Positions 45,538 to 57,692 of a stretch of 64,000 nt of DNA are shown one piece after another; position 1 is the stretch's first letter; each line of letters begins with the position of its first letter. Made by a program: the position numbers and the translations under genes. The notes beneath the pieces are model-generated. The model had not been told where the DNA came from, ran no database searches, and saw only the letters and a list, made by a program, of their open reading frames with translations. Source of the DNA: Orobanche coerulescens (Eukaryota > Streptophyta > Magnoliopsida > Lamiales > Orobanchaceae); NCBI GenBank assembly GCA_033398695.1, contig CM065806.1, positions 36,171,001 to 36,235,000 on the forward strand. The letters are read 5' to 3'.

Positions 45538-47697
45538 TGTAACACCCCCAATCCACTCAGGGATATTACACGCCGTAGACCCTCTCCTCGAGGATCTACC
45601 AGGCTGGTAACGACGTTTAACATCTCGACAATGCCTTCAAGGCTACAATGACTCAGTAGACCGATTTGGTCTTTCCACAAATACATACAGCTCAAATACA
45701 ACTCATGCCCACGCAGGGGACAAAATACAACTACACCCGTACAACGGGGACAATACAGCAGCGGAAAATAAAGTACAACTGAACCAACACATGATGTACG
45801 GTTCCTCATGTGATTAGTATCGATCATCTTTCATCATCCTTCGTGCCGACCCTGTGTTATGCTCCAAAACCTGAATGCAAAAACAGACATCCACCCCCCG
45901 AATACTCGGGGGTTAGCAAAACTCCACTGTTTTGCTAGTGCAAGAACAAAGTGCAAATACGAGCCATACAATTCACATTCCACGAATAACAATAACCGAG
46001 GATCCTCAAAGATCCAGACGAAATGAAAAGTACTTCCCGAGGCAAGGGTTTGAGAAAACATTTCAAAATCGAAATATCATAAATCAATGGAAGTAATTTA
46101 TAAAATGATTTAGAATGCCATCGAGAGTTTTAATAGAAAACAATTTAGGATTATCAAATCCTACTTTTCGAAAACCAAAAGACAAAAGGGGTCACCGCCC
46201 CAAAGGTTTACTTTCTGAAAAATGACATTAACCAAACCGTTGGGATTTTAGCCCCAAATCCGTAAAACGACTTTTATAAAACCATTGGGATTTTAGCCCC
46301 AAATCTCATCAACTCACAGTACACGAGAACGTCAACAAGGTTCGTCTTCCAACATCAAAATCCACAAATAAAGGATTTAAAACAAACAACAAAATACTCT
46401 AGAGCCATCCTAGCCAAGTAGGCCAAACGAACAACTTACCTCTTACACATCTAGTCAATGCATGCAAATGAAAACCGTTCAAAAGTACTCATTTCCGGAA
46501 ATGCCAATGATCAAACCACATTTGTAAAAATGCACCACAATTAACCGCGGACCCACAGCTTCGTGGATCCCTGCCGAGACCCCGTCGGATCTAACCCACA
46601 GTGGTTAAAAGCAAACTCGCGGTCCCACAGCTTCGTGGAACCCTACCGAGACCCCGTCGAGTCTAACCCGTAGTGAGCATACACACACACACGTTACTCA
46701 TGCAATACTAACATGCTAAGAATGTAAGTTCATTAAGAATACTCACTAGAGATGGCCATTAACTCGACACCATTACCAAACTCTTCAAAAATACAATAAC
46801 AAGATTAAATAAGGAATACACGATTCCATAACTTAAACAATAGGAGTATCATCATAAAATCCTTCAACGTTCGAAATAACCAAATCATAATCAATTCTCA
46901 AAACACCGTTCACAAATCACACTCGTTTTGAAAGAAAGCCTTTAACGAGGCCAAACCGAAATCCTTTGAAACTTCATTTCAAATAACCAAACAAACACAT
47001 CAAGACGACCACCGATCATCATATCCATAAAACGAGAAAAGTATGGGCAAGGTACTTGCCTCGAATAAGAACAACGCGGAGAATCGACCGAAGTAGGTTG
47101 GCCCGAACCGACTACGTACCCGCCGACTCCACCGAACGCCAACTCACGTTCATAAACTACGAAGGACAAATAATAACAATGAAATGAATTCCATAACACG
47201 ACTCAAAGCCGTTGAATTCAAAGAACGAATGACGAAAGTTCACGGATTTCACCAAAAATGTCCATGAACACGATTCGTTAAGACAAACCCAGAAATCGGA
47301 ATTACTAGTTGAAATATGGATCTTCTATCAATAGAATATGTTTAACAACATCATTTAACCATAATCGATCCATCGAAAACGGATGAAAAACGAGATCGGG
47401 GACAAATCCCCCAAAAAGTCAATCCGAAGGAAATCAAGAATTATACTTCGATTCGACGAAGAACAATGGATTAAATGATGTTAAACACAAGAATACTATC
47501 AAGATTAATCATACCCATCATGAATTAATCAACAACACGGAACGAATCGGACGAAAATGCAAAAATCCCCAAATTCACGAAATTAGGGTTCTAAGGAAGA
47601 TTACCTTGATTCGCTGGATCAAAGGTTGATAACGGACGATCGATTGATGTTATGAACTCAAGGACTTCATGGATTTGTTGTTAAACAACATGGCTTC
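45538..47697 (-). repeat. 3' LTR of D2, part before element E
   Basis: It starts TGTAACACCC and is cut at ...CATGGCTTC by E. It contains the twin hairpin at 45892-45937 and two ~57-bp units near 46546-46670. The uninterrupted order is seen in the right LTR, at the position where CATGGCTTC is followed by GCCGCCCATGAA. Confidence 0.93.
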
Positions 47698-49962
47698 TGT
47701 AATACCCAGTTGTAATTCATTCCTTTTCATTCAGTAATTATCAGTCTGTAATTGTCACTCAGTGTATTTTCACTCAATTATAATCATTCATCAATCATGT
47801 TCATTCACCGGGTTCACCGTTCGGAAAAACTTCGAGTTGTGTATCATTATTGTTCATTGTTTCAACTTTCCTCTTATGAGTTCGACTTTGTTAAATCACC
47901 ATTAATTTTTGGTAACTCCAAAAATTCTAAATCTTTGCAATATTATAGATCATCGAATTAGCTTTCCAATGGTTCAAACGGTGAGTCAATCGAGAGTTAT
48001 GGGCGAAGCCGCCAGCCGGACATCTTCGCCGACCAACTGCCCGTGCCCCCGTGGCGCGTGCTGCGCGTTGAACCGAACGCGTCAGCCGCACTGCCCCTCC
48101 TGCCGTGGCGCCCCCCGACACCGCCCGCGCCGTCTCTTCATTAAGCTCGAACGACCGCCGCGATCGCCCACGACCGTGTCGACACGGCCCATGCCGAAGC
48201 CGAGTCGCCGAAGCCCGGTCGGAAGGGGAAGCTGCTCCCCGACCGTGACTCACCGTGACAGACACGCCGAGTCCCCCCGGCCTCGCCGCCAATCAAGCGC
48301 GGCACGACCGACCGGCCATCGCGCACGCCCGTGTCCGGCAGCACCAACTCCTTTAAATTCGTTTTTAAAGATTTCTTCCATTCCTTTCCCATTTTTTCAC
48401 TTGTAACCGAGAGGAAGCTTGAGGAGGGTTTTTCCTTCACAAATCATTTGGGTGTTTGATTTTCTTCATCTCCTTTCGATCGTGAAGCCCGAATACTCGA
48501 TTAAACGCGTGTTCTTGATTAAAGCACTTGGATCATCAAGAGGTAATTCCTTCAACACTTTGGACTTTGATTTTGTGTTGAGATAGGATGTTTTGACGTT
48601 ATAATCATGTTATATGAAGGATATGTATATGATTATGAGTTTGTATAAGGATTCATTGGATTATTGAGGGATTATTCAAGAACACCTTGAATATCGAGTT
48701 GGAATTGGGGATTTTCGACTAATTGTTGTTATAATCACATTTTTGGATATTCATAACGGATTATTGATCGTATTGAGATGTTTTGTTGGTTTAAAACACT
48801 TCGAGATTCGATATTGGTATATTGAGGTTTGATTGTAAACCATCGGAGTTTGATACAACGTGTTTGATTTAATGCCTCTATGGACTTGGTTTAATCGTAT
48901 CGAATTCGTTATATTCGTGTTTGATTCGTATATTGAACGAGTTGTTGGATATTGTATAATTCAAGGTTGTTCAGGACCGATATTTCAATTAGACGTTGTT
49001 CGTGGAAGGATAATTGTCACGGTATTGTGTAAGTTAATTCTTACTCGGTTAAAAGGATATTCATCCCTTTTGTTGTTGTTCATTCATAATCATAAATCAT
49101 TCATCATTATATTAATCGTATCAAAACTTGTTGTTATCAATTAATCGTTTATCACATAGGAGCAGCGGTTCCAATCTTTTCATTGAGTCATTTATTTCGC
49201 TACCATTCCACCTCGGTGAGTCATTATTCATTCTCGATGTCACTTTTGTTATATCGTGGCATTCATCTTGGCGTGCCGGTTGGTATGTGTAGGATTTTCA
49301 TGTCGGGCACATTATAGTCGTGTGTTGGTTGATGGCCTCACATCGGTGTGCACACGAGATTGATTGTTTCGTGAGATCGATTAGGTACAAGACCACACGT
49401 GTATTCGATCGATACTCGTTGGTGGCTTGTGCACGGACACATTTCCATCCCGGCGTAGTGTGGCGCCACCTTTGAGCCAAGTTGATTCATATAGCATGTT
49501 TGATTGCGTATGTTTTGGCGAGGATATTTCATAATTGCAGATATAATCATGATTGTGTTTATTCAACTACGGAGGATTGTTGCATATAAGCCGGCCCGTT
49601 TGGGGATATTTGTTTCTCGTGTCATGGCAAGGCAAAAGCACGGAGAGCCAGTCCTAATGATACTAGAAGGGGCCCGGTCTGTTCGATCACTTATTCATCA
49701 TTTGTGTTTCCTTTATTTATTCAGCTGCAGACATTCCATTTGAATACTCGTTTCATTCGGTGTTGTGTATTTTATCGTCACATAAGATACACATGTATTC
49801 TATTTTATCGGTGTGTTGTATGAAACTCCTAATCGGAGTAATTGATGTTGTAATGTGGTTCGGTACTACATTTACCCCGTGTAATTCATCCTTTTCATTC
49901 GCCTAGTGGGTCCCTCGAGGTCCCACACAGACCGTAATATCCGCCTAGTTTGGGGTGTTACA
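47698..49962 (+). repeat. 5' LTR of element E
   Basis: Ends are TGTAATACCC and GGGGTGTTACA. It carries a GC-rich block of about 340 bp (48003-48345) that the right LTR lacks. The open frame across that block is a composition effect, with no protein similarity I recognise. Confidence 0.9.
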
Positions 49963-49966
49963 GAGT

Positions 49967-49978
49967 TGGTATCGGAGC
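49967..49978 (+). other. Primer binding site of element E
   Basis: TGGTATCGGAGC begins four bases after the LTR end. It is the same tRNA-Met-type site as in elements A and B. Confidence 0.8.
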
Positions 49979-50453
49979 GTGGTTTTGAATACTACCCTCC
50001 AAGTTATGTCTCATTTGAAATCATTGTCATCGGACTAGTATCATTGGACTTTCGCGTCACGTGTGACTGGATGGATTTGAGCAATCAGGACAGAAAGAAG
50101 CGTAAGACTTCTTACGCCATGGTATAATTTCTGGCAATTATCACTCATTCATAATTTATCAGTTAACAATCCTCCATCATCATTTTCATTTTGACCAGGA
50201 CGGTCATTTTAACTCATTAATCACTCAATTCATTTTATTACTCGATTGTTGATCTCGATGATCATATCATTAATCTTGTTAACTTGTTCAAGATAATCAT
50301 TTCAATAGTTTCATCAGATAATCATGTCACCTCAGTTAATCATTCATATAATCATTGTGTTAGAACGTGTATGCTCATTTTCATCATTTAATTACGTAAT
50401 CATAACGTGATATTCATGTGGGAGATTTAATCATCATGTAACTTTCCACTTCG

Positions 50454-51500
50454 ATGGAAAGAGGCTGGCGAGGAGGACGAGGCAGAGCTCGTGTGAATAC
50501 ACGTGCGAATGCGAGGGATAATGCTAATTCATCTAGCGCTACTCATTCACTGGACGTGATCATTCTCTATCACTCAGGACACCGACACACCGTGAAGGTG
50601 TTCGGGTTGACCCACTCGCTTTATGCGGGCATGATGGCACGATGCATAACTCCACTATTCAAAATCAACCCTCTCTCGCGCCGCCTCTCGAGGCAAGAGA
50701 GGGGTGTAAGCCATATCATTAGCGATATCTCGACCACCTACCTTTGAGGGCTCATCGAGCCGGCGGATATCGTCCATTGGCTTGAGCATTTCGAAAAATT
50801 ATTTGCTATGGTGGATTGCCCTGAAGGGCATAAAGTTTGATTGCGGCTTACTATCTTGGTAAGAGCGCTCATTCATGGTGTTATCGTTGAAGCCGGATCA
50901 TGTACTTGGGATCCAAAACTCTCATGATGGAGAGGTACTATCCGGCCCCACTTAGGGAGGCCAAGTTGCGGAATTACTCACTCCCGACCTTTCGGCGGAT
51001 GATGATGTTCTCGCCATCGCCGAAAAATTTCAGAACTTCTTCCGTTCGCCTCATCAATCATTCACGACAAGATCAAGTATTTAAACAAGAGGTGAAATCC
51101 CGTATGAGATTACAACCGCTTAATCATAATTGTACCACGTTGAATTCATTGAGAAAGCTCTTACTTACGAGCTCACGCCAAAGAGATTGCTAAGCAACAA
51201 CCTTCATCTGGCAAGAAATCTAAGAACCGTCTCGATCGACGGCTGTGCCACTTTCAAGAAACCACGTGCGGGCTCTACTTTTTTGAGCGACCTCCCACGG
51301 CGTCTAAACCTCATTTCCGAAGGGACTCTAAACCTACTCGGGCGTCATCTCGGGCCCAGGTCATTCAAATGCGGGAATCAAACCACTTAGGCGGCGGCGT
51401 CAAGACGACAGAGCTAAAGAAGGCGAGCGGAGCTATCTACGGGAGCGTCTGGCTCCTGGGGGGAAAGCCCCGAATTTATGAGATGAAGAAGACCGATCCA
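50454..51500 (+). pseudogene. gag: gag polyprotein (element E)
   Basis: It starts MERGWRGGRGRARVNTRANA, an RG-rich N-terminus like those of A and B. After frame changes come WLEHFEKLFAMVDCPEGHKV (about 50780-50840) and MMERYYPAPLREAKLRNY (about 50927-50980), which belong to the gag core. A trace of the nucleocapsid follows near 51230-51390. Stops and shifts occur about every 100 codons. The 49979-50453 leader between primer site and gag has no gene. Confidence 0.78.
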
Positions 51501-51529
51501 GAGGCCGGATGATCTCGGTACAATCGATA

Positions 51530-53250
51530 TTCTTTCTCAACGTGTGTACCCTTTTTGACTTTGGTGCATCGCATTCATTCATTTCCGAGTCATGTTTGCG
51601 TAGACTACGTGCGGGTAGTGCTACTAGTTGTGAGCCTTATGTCATTGGTCTACGGCGCGGTAGGAATTTTATCGTGTCGTGAGATTAGACCGCCCGATTC
51701 AATTTCATGGTGTATGGCCGTGGACCTAATCGTAGTAGATTTGACGTCATCTTGGGTATTATTTGGATGGATCGTCATGATGCCATCATTAGTGTCCGTA
51801 AGCGTATGGTCACTATCATTTCGATGGGTTTGAATGTGTTTTCGGGGAGGTAATCCCTACTGCTCGTAAAGTCATTAATTTGATGAAAGCACGGTTTACC
51901 GATCGGGGATGTGTTGGTTATTGGTGCTATATGACCAATGAAAAATCATCGGTATTGTTGTCGGATATTCCGGTTGTGAAAGAATATGCCGATGTATTTC
52001 CAGACGAGTTACTGGTTTGCCTCCACAGAGAGATGTGGAATTCACGATTGAGTTGGCAGCACGGCACGTCTCCGATATCGAAGGCACCATATCGGATGGC
52101 CCCGATGAAATGCAGGAGTTGAAGAATCAACTTGAGGAATTGTTCGAGAAAGGTTATATCCGTGGGGAGCACGTCTTCATTTGTCACAAAGAAGGATGGT
52201 TCTTTTCGCTTGTGTATCGATTATCGGGAGTTGAATAGGGTGACGATCAAGAATAAGTATCCTTTACCCGTATCGATGACCTTTTGGATCAACTGGAGCT
52301 TCGGTATTTTCCAAGATCGACTTAAGATCTGGATATCATCGCCTACGGATTCGAGAGTCGGATATCGCGAACACGCTATGGTCATTTTGAGTTCGTAGTT
52401 ATGCCTAACTAATGCACTGCGGTATTCATGGAACTAATGAATCGGGTCTTCATCGACTTTTGGATCGGTTTGTTGTTGTCTTCATCGATGACATTTTGAT
52501 TTATTCTCGTAATTGGGAGGAACACGAGATTCATCTTCATCGATTCTCGACGTGTTGAGACAAGAGCAACTCTATGGAAAGTTTTCCAAATGCGAGTTAC
52601 GGATGTCCGAGGTGACTTTTCTCGGACATGTAATTTCATCGACGGAGTTCGTGTCGACCCTCGAATACGGAGGCTATCAGACGGCTGGTTACCTCAGAAG
52701 AATGTTAAGGAAATCAAGTTTTCTCGGATTAGCGGGCTACTATCGGCGATTTGTGGAGGGATTTTCTAAAATCGCTCAACCCTGACGAACCTTTGCGGAA
52801 GGATAAGAAATACACGTGGTCCGACGCGTGTCAACGGAGTTTTGAGGAACTCAAGAGCCGGTTAATGTCAAGACTTTCCTTGCCGCAGGGGACGGAGGGA
52901 TTTGTAGTTTATAGTGATGCCCAGACGGGGTCTCGGTTGTGTGCTCATGCGAGAATGGAAAGGTTATTGCCTATGCTTCACGGCAATTGAGACCTTACGA
53001 GGTTAATTATCCGACTCACGATCCGGAGCTAGCAGTGGTGTTCGCTTTAAAAATTTGGCGTCATTATCTTTATGGCGTTACATCGAGATATTCACCGATC
53101 ATAAAAGTTTGAAGTATATATTTACTCGAAGGAGTTAAATATGCGGCGGTGGTTAGAACTAATCAAGGATTATGATATTGAGATCCTTTACCACACGGCA
53201 AGGCGAAGCGTGTCGCCGACGCCTTGAGTCGTAAGTCCTGGGAGCAGATG
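51530..53250 (+). pseudogene. pol: protease, reverse transcriptase and RNase H region (element E)
   Basis: A protease trace is visible near 51555-51700 (ASHSFIS- and CEPYVIGL-like codons spread over two frames). Reverse transcriptase shows [33 protein letters not shown] with NKYPLP, and [16 protein letters not shown] near 52485-52525. FLGHVIS and [19 protein letters not shown] follow. RNase H follows at about 52900-53100 with [11 protein letters not shown] and [10 protein letters not shown]. Each block is in a different frame from the next. Confidence 0.82.
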
Positions 53251-53299
53251 CTTGCTCGTTTAAGGGAATTCCTTAGACCCGAGATCGGGACAACTTTGT

Positions 53300-54690
53300 A
53301 TGTTAGAGATTTCATCGTCCCTTGAGGAGGTAATTAGAGAGAATCGAGTTCGGACCCTTCGTTGTTGCGCATCCGTGAGGATGTGACTCAGGGGAAAGCC
53401 CACGGATTCGTGGTCCACGAGGATGGACTTTTGAGGTTTAAGAACCGTGTGCGCGTGCCGCGAATGACGAGTTGAAAAACTCGATTTTGAGAGAAGCTCA
53501 TGCTACCCTTATGGGTCTAGCAAGATGTATAAAGACGAAACAAAATTACTGGTGGAGTAATATGAAGCGAAGTCGCGAATTTGTTTCGAGATGCTTAACT
53601 TGCCAACAAGTCAAGATTGAACATCGGCCAAGGCGGGTATCTTGAAACCTCTCCTATTCAGTGGAAATGGGAAGACATTTCTATGGATTTCATCACGAGT
53701 TTGCCGACGAGTCGTCGTGGCATGAATACGATCAGGTGATTGTGGACCGCTTAACTAAATCAGCTCATTTTCTTGAGATTAAGGATACTTGGGGTCTAGA
53801 GACTTGCCTACCTATTCATCAAAGAGATAGTGAGACTACGGTACTCCTAAAAGTATCGTTTCCGATCGTGACGGACGGTTTGTGTCACATTTTGGAAATC
53901 GTTCATCGTGCTATGGGAACTCGGCTTAATCTCGTCTTGCCTTTCATCCTCGGTCAGACGGACAATCGAGAGGACTATTCGGACATTAGAGGACATGTTG
54001 AGAGCTTGCGTCCTCGATTGGAAGGACGATTGGGAAGCCAACTACCGTTGATCGAGTTCACGTATAATAATAGTTGGCACGCCGATTAAGATGGCACCTT
54101 ACGAGGCCTTATGCGGTCGTCGTTGTCGATCTCCGTTGTGTTGGGATGACTTATCGAATCAATCGGCCGAGCCCGATATGCTTATAGCCCGTGAGAAGGT
54201 AGCTTTGATCGAGTCGTTTGTTGCTCTAGTCGTCGTGAAATCATATGCGTATAACCATTAGAGTTCGAGGTGGTGACCATGTGTTGGTCAAGGTATCCCA
54301 GTCGTGGTATCTTCCGTTTTGGGAAGAGGGAAAGTTAGTCCGATTCATTGTTCGAGATTTTGGATCGAGTAGCGAGTTAGCTTATCGATTGGCTTTACCT
54401 CCGGCGTTGAGCCGAATTCATAATGTGTTTCATGTCTCCTCGATTGCGGAAGTATGTTGCCGACCGAGTCACATACTCGGTTCGACGAAATCGAGATCGC
54501 AGATGATCATTCGTACGAGGAGCGTCTGTACGAGTGTTAGAATCAAACGGTTGAGGAACAAGACGATCCCTTTGGTCAAGATTGGTCTAGACATGGAGTC
54601 GAATAGGCCACTTGGGAAACCGAGGAGAATATGCGGGAGAGTTATCCCGAGTTGTTTGACCCTTAGTTTGGGGACGAAACTCCTTTTAAG
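53300..54690 (+). pseudogene. pol: integrase and chromodomain (element E)
   Basis: Zinc-domain traces (REAHA...CLTCQQVKIEH) lie at 53490-53630. Catalytic-core pieces (VDRLTKSAHFLEIKDTWG, FTYNNSWHAD) and the C-terminal block ELAYRLALPPALSRIHNVFH lie within 53661-54440. A degraded chromodomain (RLRNKTIPLVKI...) follows to about 54640. GGGGACGAAACTCCTTTTAA and the polypurine tract GGGGGACTA come directly before the right LTR. Numerous frameshifts make it inactive. Confidence 0.83.
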
Positions 54691-54698
54691 GGGGACTA

Positions 54699-56653
54699 TG
54701 TAATACCAGGTTGTAATTCATTCCTTTTCATTCAAGAATTATCAATTGTCACTCGGTGTATTTTCACTCAATTATAATCATTCATCAATCATGTTCATTG
54801 ACCGGGTTCACGTTCGGAAAAACTTGAGTTGTGTATCATTATTGTTCATTGTTTCAACTTTCCTCTTATGAGTTCGACTTTGTTAAATCACCATTAATTT
54901 TTGGTAACTCCAAAAATTCTAAATCTTTGCAATATTATAGAGCATCGAATTAGCTTTCCAATGGTTCAAACGGTGAGTCAATCTGAGAGAGTTATGGTCG
55001 CACTCCTTTAAATTCGTTTTTCGACATTTCTTCCATTCCTTTCCCATTTTTTCACTTGTACGAGAGAGGAAGCTTGAGGGAGGGTTTTTCCTTCACAAAT
55101 CATTTGGGTGTTTGATTTTCTTCATCTCCTTTCGATCGTGAAGCCCGAATACTCGATTAAACGCGTGTTCTTGATTAAAGCACTTGGATCATCAAGAGGT
55201 AATTCCTTCAACACTTTGGACTTTGATTTTGTGTTGAGATAGGATGTTTTGACGTTATAATCATGTTATATGAAGGGATATGTATATGATTATGAGTTTG
55301 TATAAGGATTCATTGGATTATTGAGGGATTATTCAAGAACACCTTGAATATCGAGTTGGAATTGGGGATTTTCGACTAATTGTTGTTATAATCACATTTT
55401 GGATATTCATAACGGATTATTGATCGTATTGGAGATGTTTTGTTGGTTTAAAACACTTCTTGGAGATCGATATTGGTATATTGAGGTTTGATTGTAAACC
55501 ATTGGAGTTTGGATACAACGTGTTTGATTTAATGCCTCTATGGACTTGGTTTAATCGTATCGGCGTTTTGAATTCGTTATATTCGTGTTTGATTCGTATA
55601 TTGAGCGAGTTGTTGGATATTGTATAATTCAAGGTTGTTCGAGTGACCGATATTTCAATTAGGGCGTTGTTCGTGGAAGGATAATTGTCACCGTATTGTG
55701 TAAGTTAATTCTTACTCGGTTAAAAGGATATTCATCCCTTTTGTTGTTGTTCATTCATAATCATAAATCATTCATCATTATATTAATCGTATCAAAACTT
55801 GTTGTTATCAATTAATCGTTGGTCATAAGGAGCAGCGGTTCCAATCTTTTCATTGAGTCATTTATTTCGCTACCATTCCACCTCGGTGAGTCATTATTCA
55901 TTCTCGATGTCACTTTTGTTATATCGTGGCATTATCATCATCTTGGCGTTGCGGTTGGTATGTGTAGGATTTTCATGTCGGGCACATTATAGTCGTGTGT
56001 TGGTTGATGGCCTCACATTTGGGTGGCACACGAGATTGATTGTTTCGTGAGGCGATTAGGTACAAGACCACACGTGTATTCGATCGATACACGTTGGTGG
56101 CTTGTGCACGGACACATTTCCATCCGGGCGTAGTGTGGCGCCACCCTTTGAGCCATGTTAGTTGATTCATATAGCATGTTTGATTGCGTATGTTCGGCCG
56201 AGGATATTTCATAATTGCAGATATAATCATGATTGTGTTTATTCAACTCGGAGGATTGTTTTCAGATATAGCCGGCCCGTTTGGGGATATTTGTTTCTCG
56301 TCATGGCAAGGCAAAAGCACGGGAGAGCCCCTGACGCGAGGAGTCCTAATGATACTAGAAGGGGCCCGCCTCCCGAGTCACTTATTGATCATTTGTGTTT
56401 CCTTTATTTATTCCTTTGCGAGACATTCCATTTGAATACTCGTTTCATTCGGTGTTGTGTATTTTATCGTCACATAAGATACACATGTATTCTATTTTAT
56501 CTGGTGTGTTGTATGAAACTCCTAATCGGAGTAATTGATGTTGTAATGTGGTTCGGTACTACATTTACCTGTGTAATTCATCCTTTTTCATTCGCCTAGT
56601 GGGTCCAGTGGGGTCCACGGTGACCGTAATATCCGCCTAGTTTGGGGTGTTAC
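54699..56653 (+). repeat. 3' LTR of element E
   Basis: It is collinear with 47698-49962 but lacks the GC-rich block, so it is about 310 bp shorter. It ends GGGGTGTTAC without the final A. Confidence 0.9.
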
Positions 56654-57692
56654 CGTCGCCCATGAATCGCCACTCGCGGATGGAGAAGGAAGGAAATGAA
56701 AACGAAGTGAAATGTGATGCTCGGCCATATTTATCTCGGGCCGGCTAGCGTGCGCTAGCCTTCCGGACTAGCGTGCGCTATCGGCCAGATCGGTCGAGTA
56801 CCCTCGGCCAGGGGCCCACACGACCGGCATCACCGACCAACCCCGCCGACCGAACCTGCCGACCCAACTCCCGCTAGCGCGTGCGCTACGGCCGGATGCT
56901 GCGCGCTGCTAGCCGATCCCGGTAGCCACCGGATCGAATCGCCGCCAGTAGCGACGCTAGCCGGCCGGCGGCGCTACGCCGACTAGCGCGCTACGCTCGG
57001 CGTAGCGTGCGCTACTGCCGATCGGCCGAGTCGAACCTCGAAACCCCATCGCTGCCCGAGAAGCGTACGCTAGGCCACCGGCGGCGTGCGCTACACTGCC
57101 GGCGCGGCAGCCTTCCGGCCGAAGCGTGCGCTACGCGGTTCTGCCGCACCCGTCCGGCGGTGCCCGCAATCGTCCGGCGATCCCGCCACCGTCCGGCGAT
57201 CCCGCCACCGCTGGGCTCGGCGACCGATTTGAAAGCGTACGGAACGAACACGGCGAAAAGTTCGCGGACAACATAAGCGACTCGAAATGAAAGCGTAATA
57301 CCATAATTAGTCATACGCGACCAAGAAACGGGTCGAGACAACAATTACAGATACGGATACCGTAACTTTCAAGAAATTACAAAATGGCCCAAAACGCGGA
57401 AATCACGATACGTGATCGAATAACCAAACCGAAGTTCACAACACGTCTAACAAAGTTAAACGGACTTGCGGGAAACTCGAAACAACGATTTCGGACGAGA
57501 TTCGCAAGAATCGAACTCAAGTGCGGAAAAGTCGCTAAAAGCACGAGAACTCAACGAAACGACACGAAACGAACTCGGATGTCAAAAGTGTAGAATTAAT
57601 CATTCTCGAATGACGAAGCGGTCATGAGAGAGTCGTCAAAACGGACTCACCAAAAAGAAATTTACCGAAAATCGAAAATTGCGGATATTACA
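56654..57692 (-). repeat. 3' LTR of D2, part after element E
   Basis: It resumes with CGTCGCCCATGAATCGCC and ends GGATATTACA. It contains the TATA-like GATAAATA and the GC-rich palindrome block (56727-57240), in which many copies have lost one to three bases. Confidence 0.92.

Larger units (their letters stand above)
47698..56653 (+). mobile_element. Element E: Ty3/gypsy chromovirus nested in LTR of D2
   Basis: LTRs at 47698-49962 and 54699-56653 enclose a primer site, gag, protease, reverse transcriptase, RNase H, integrase and chromodomain on the plus strand. The D2 LTR resumes at 56654. The expected TSD and the final A of the right LTR are absent, as if about five bases were lost at this join. 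Coding frames are heavily broken. Confidence 0.9.

Noticed and set aside
47909..48406. 165-codon open frame rich in Pro, Arg and Ser in the left LTR of E
   Set aside because: It exists only through the composition of the GC-rich block, which the sister LTR lacks; an antisense open frame overlaps it, as expected from composition.
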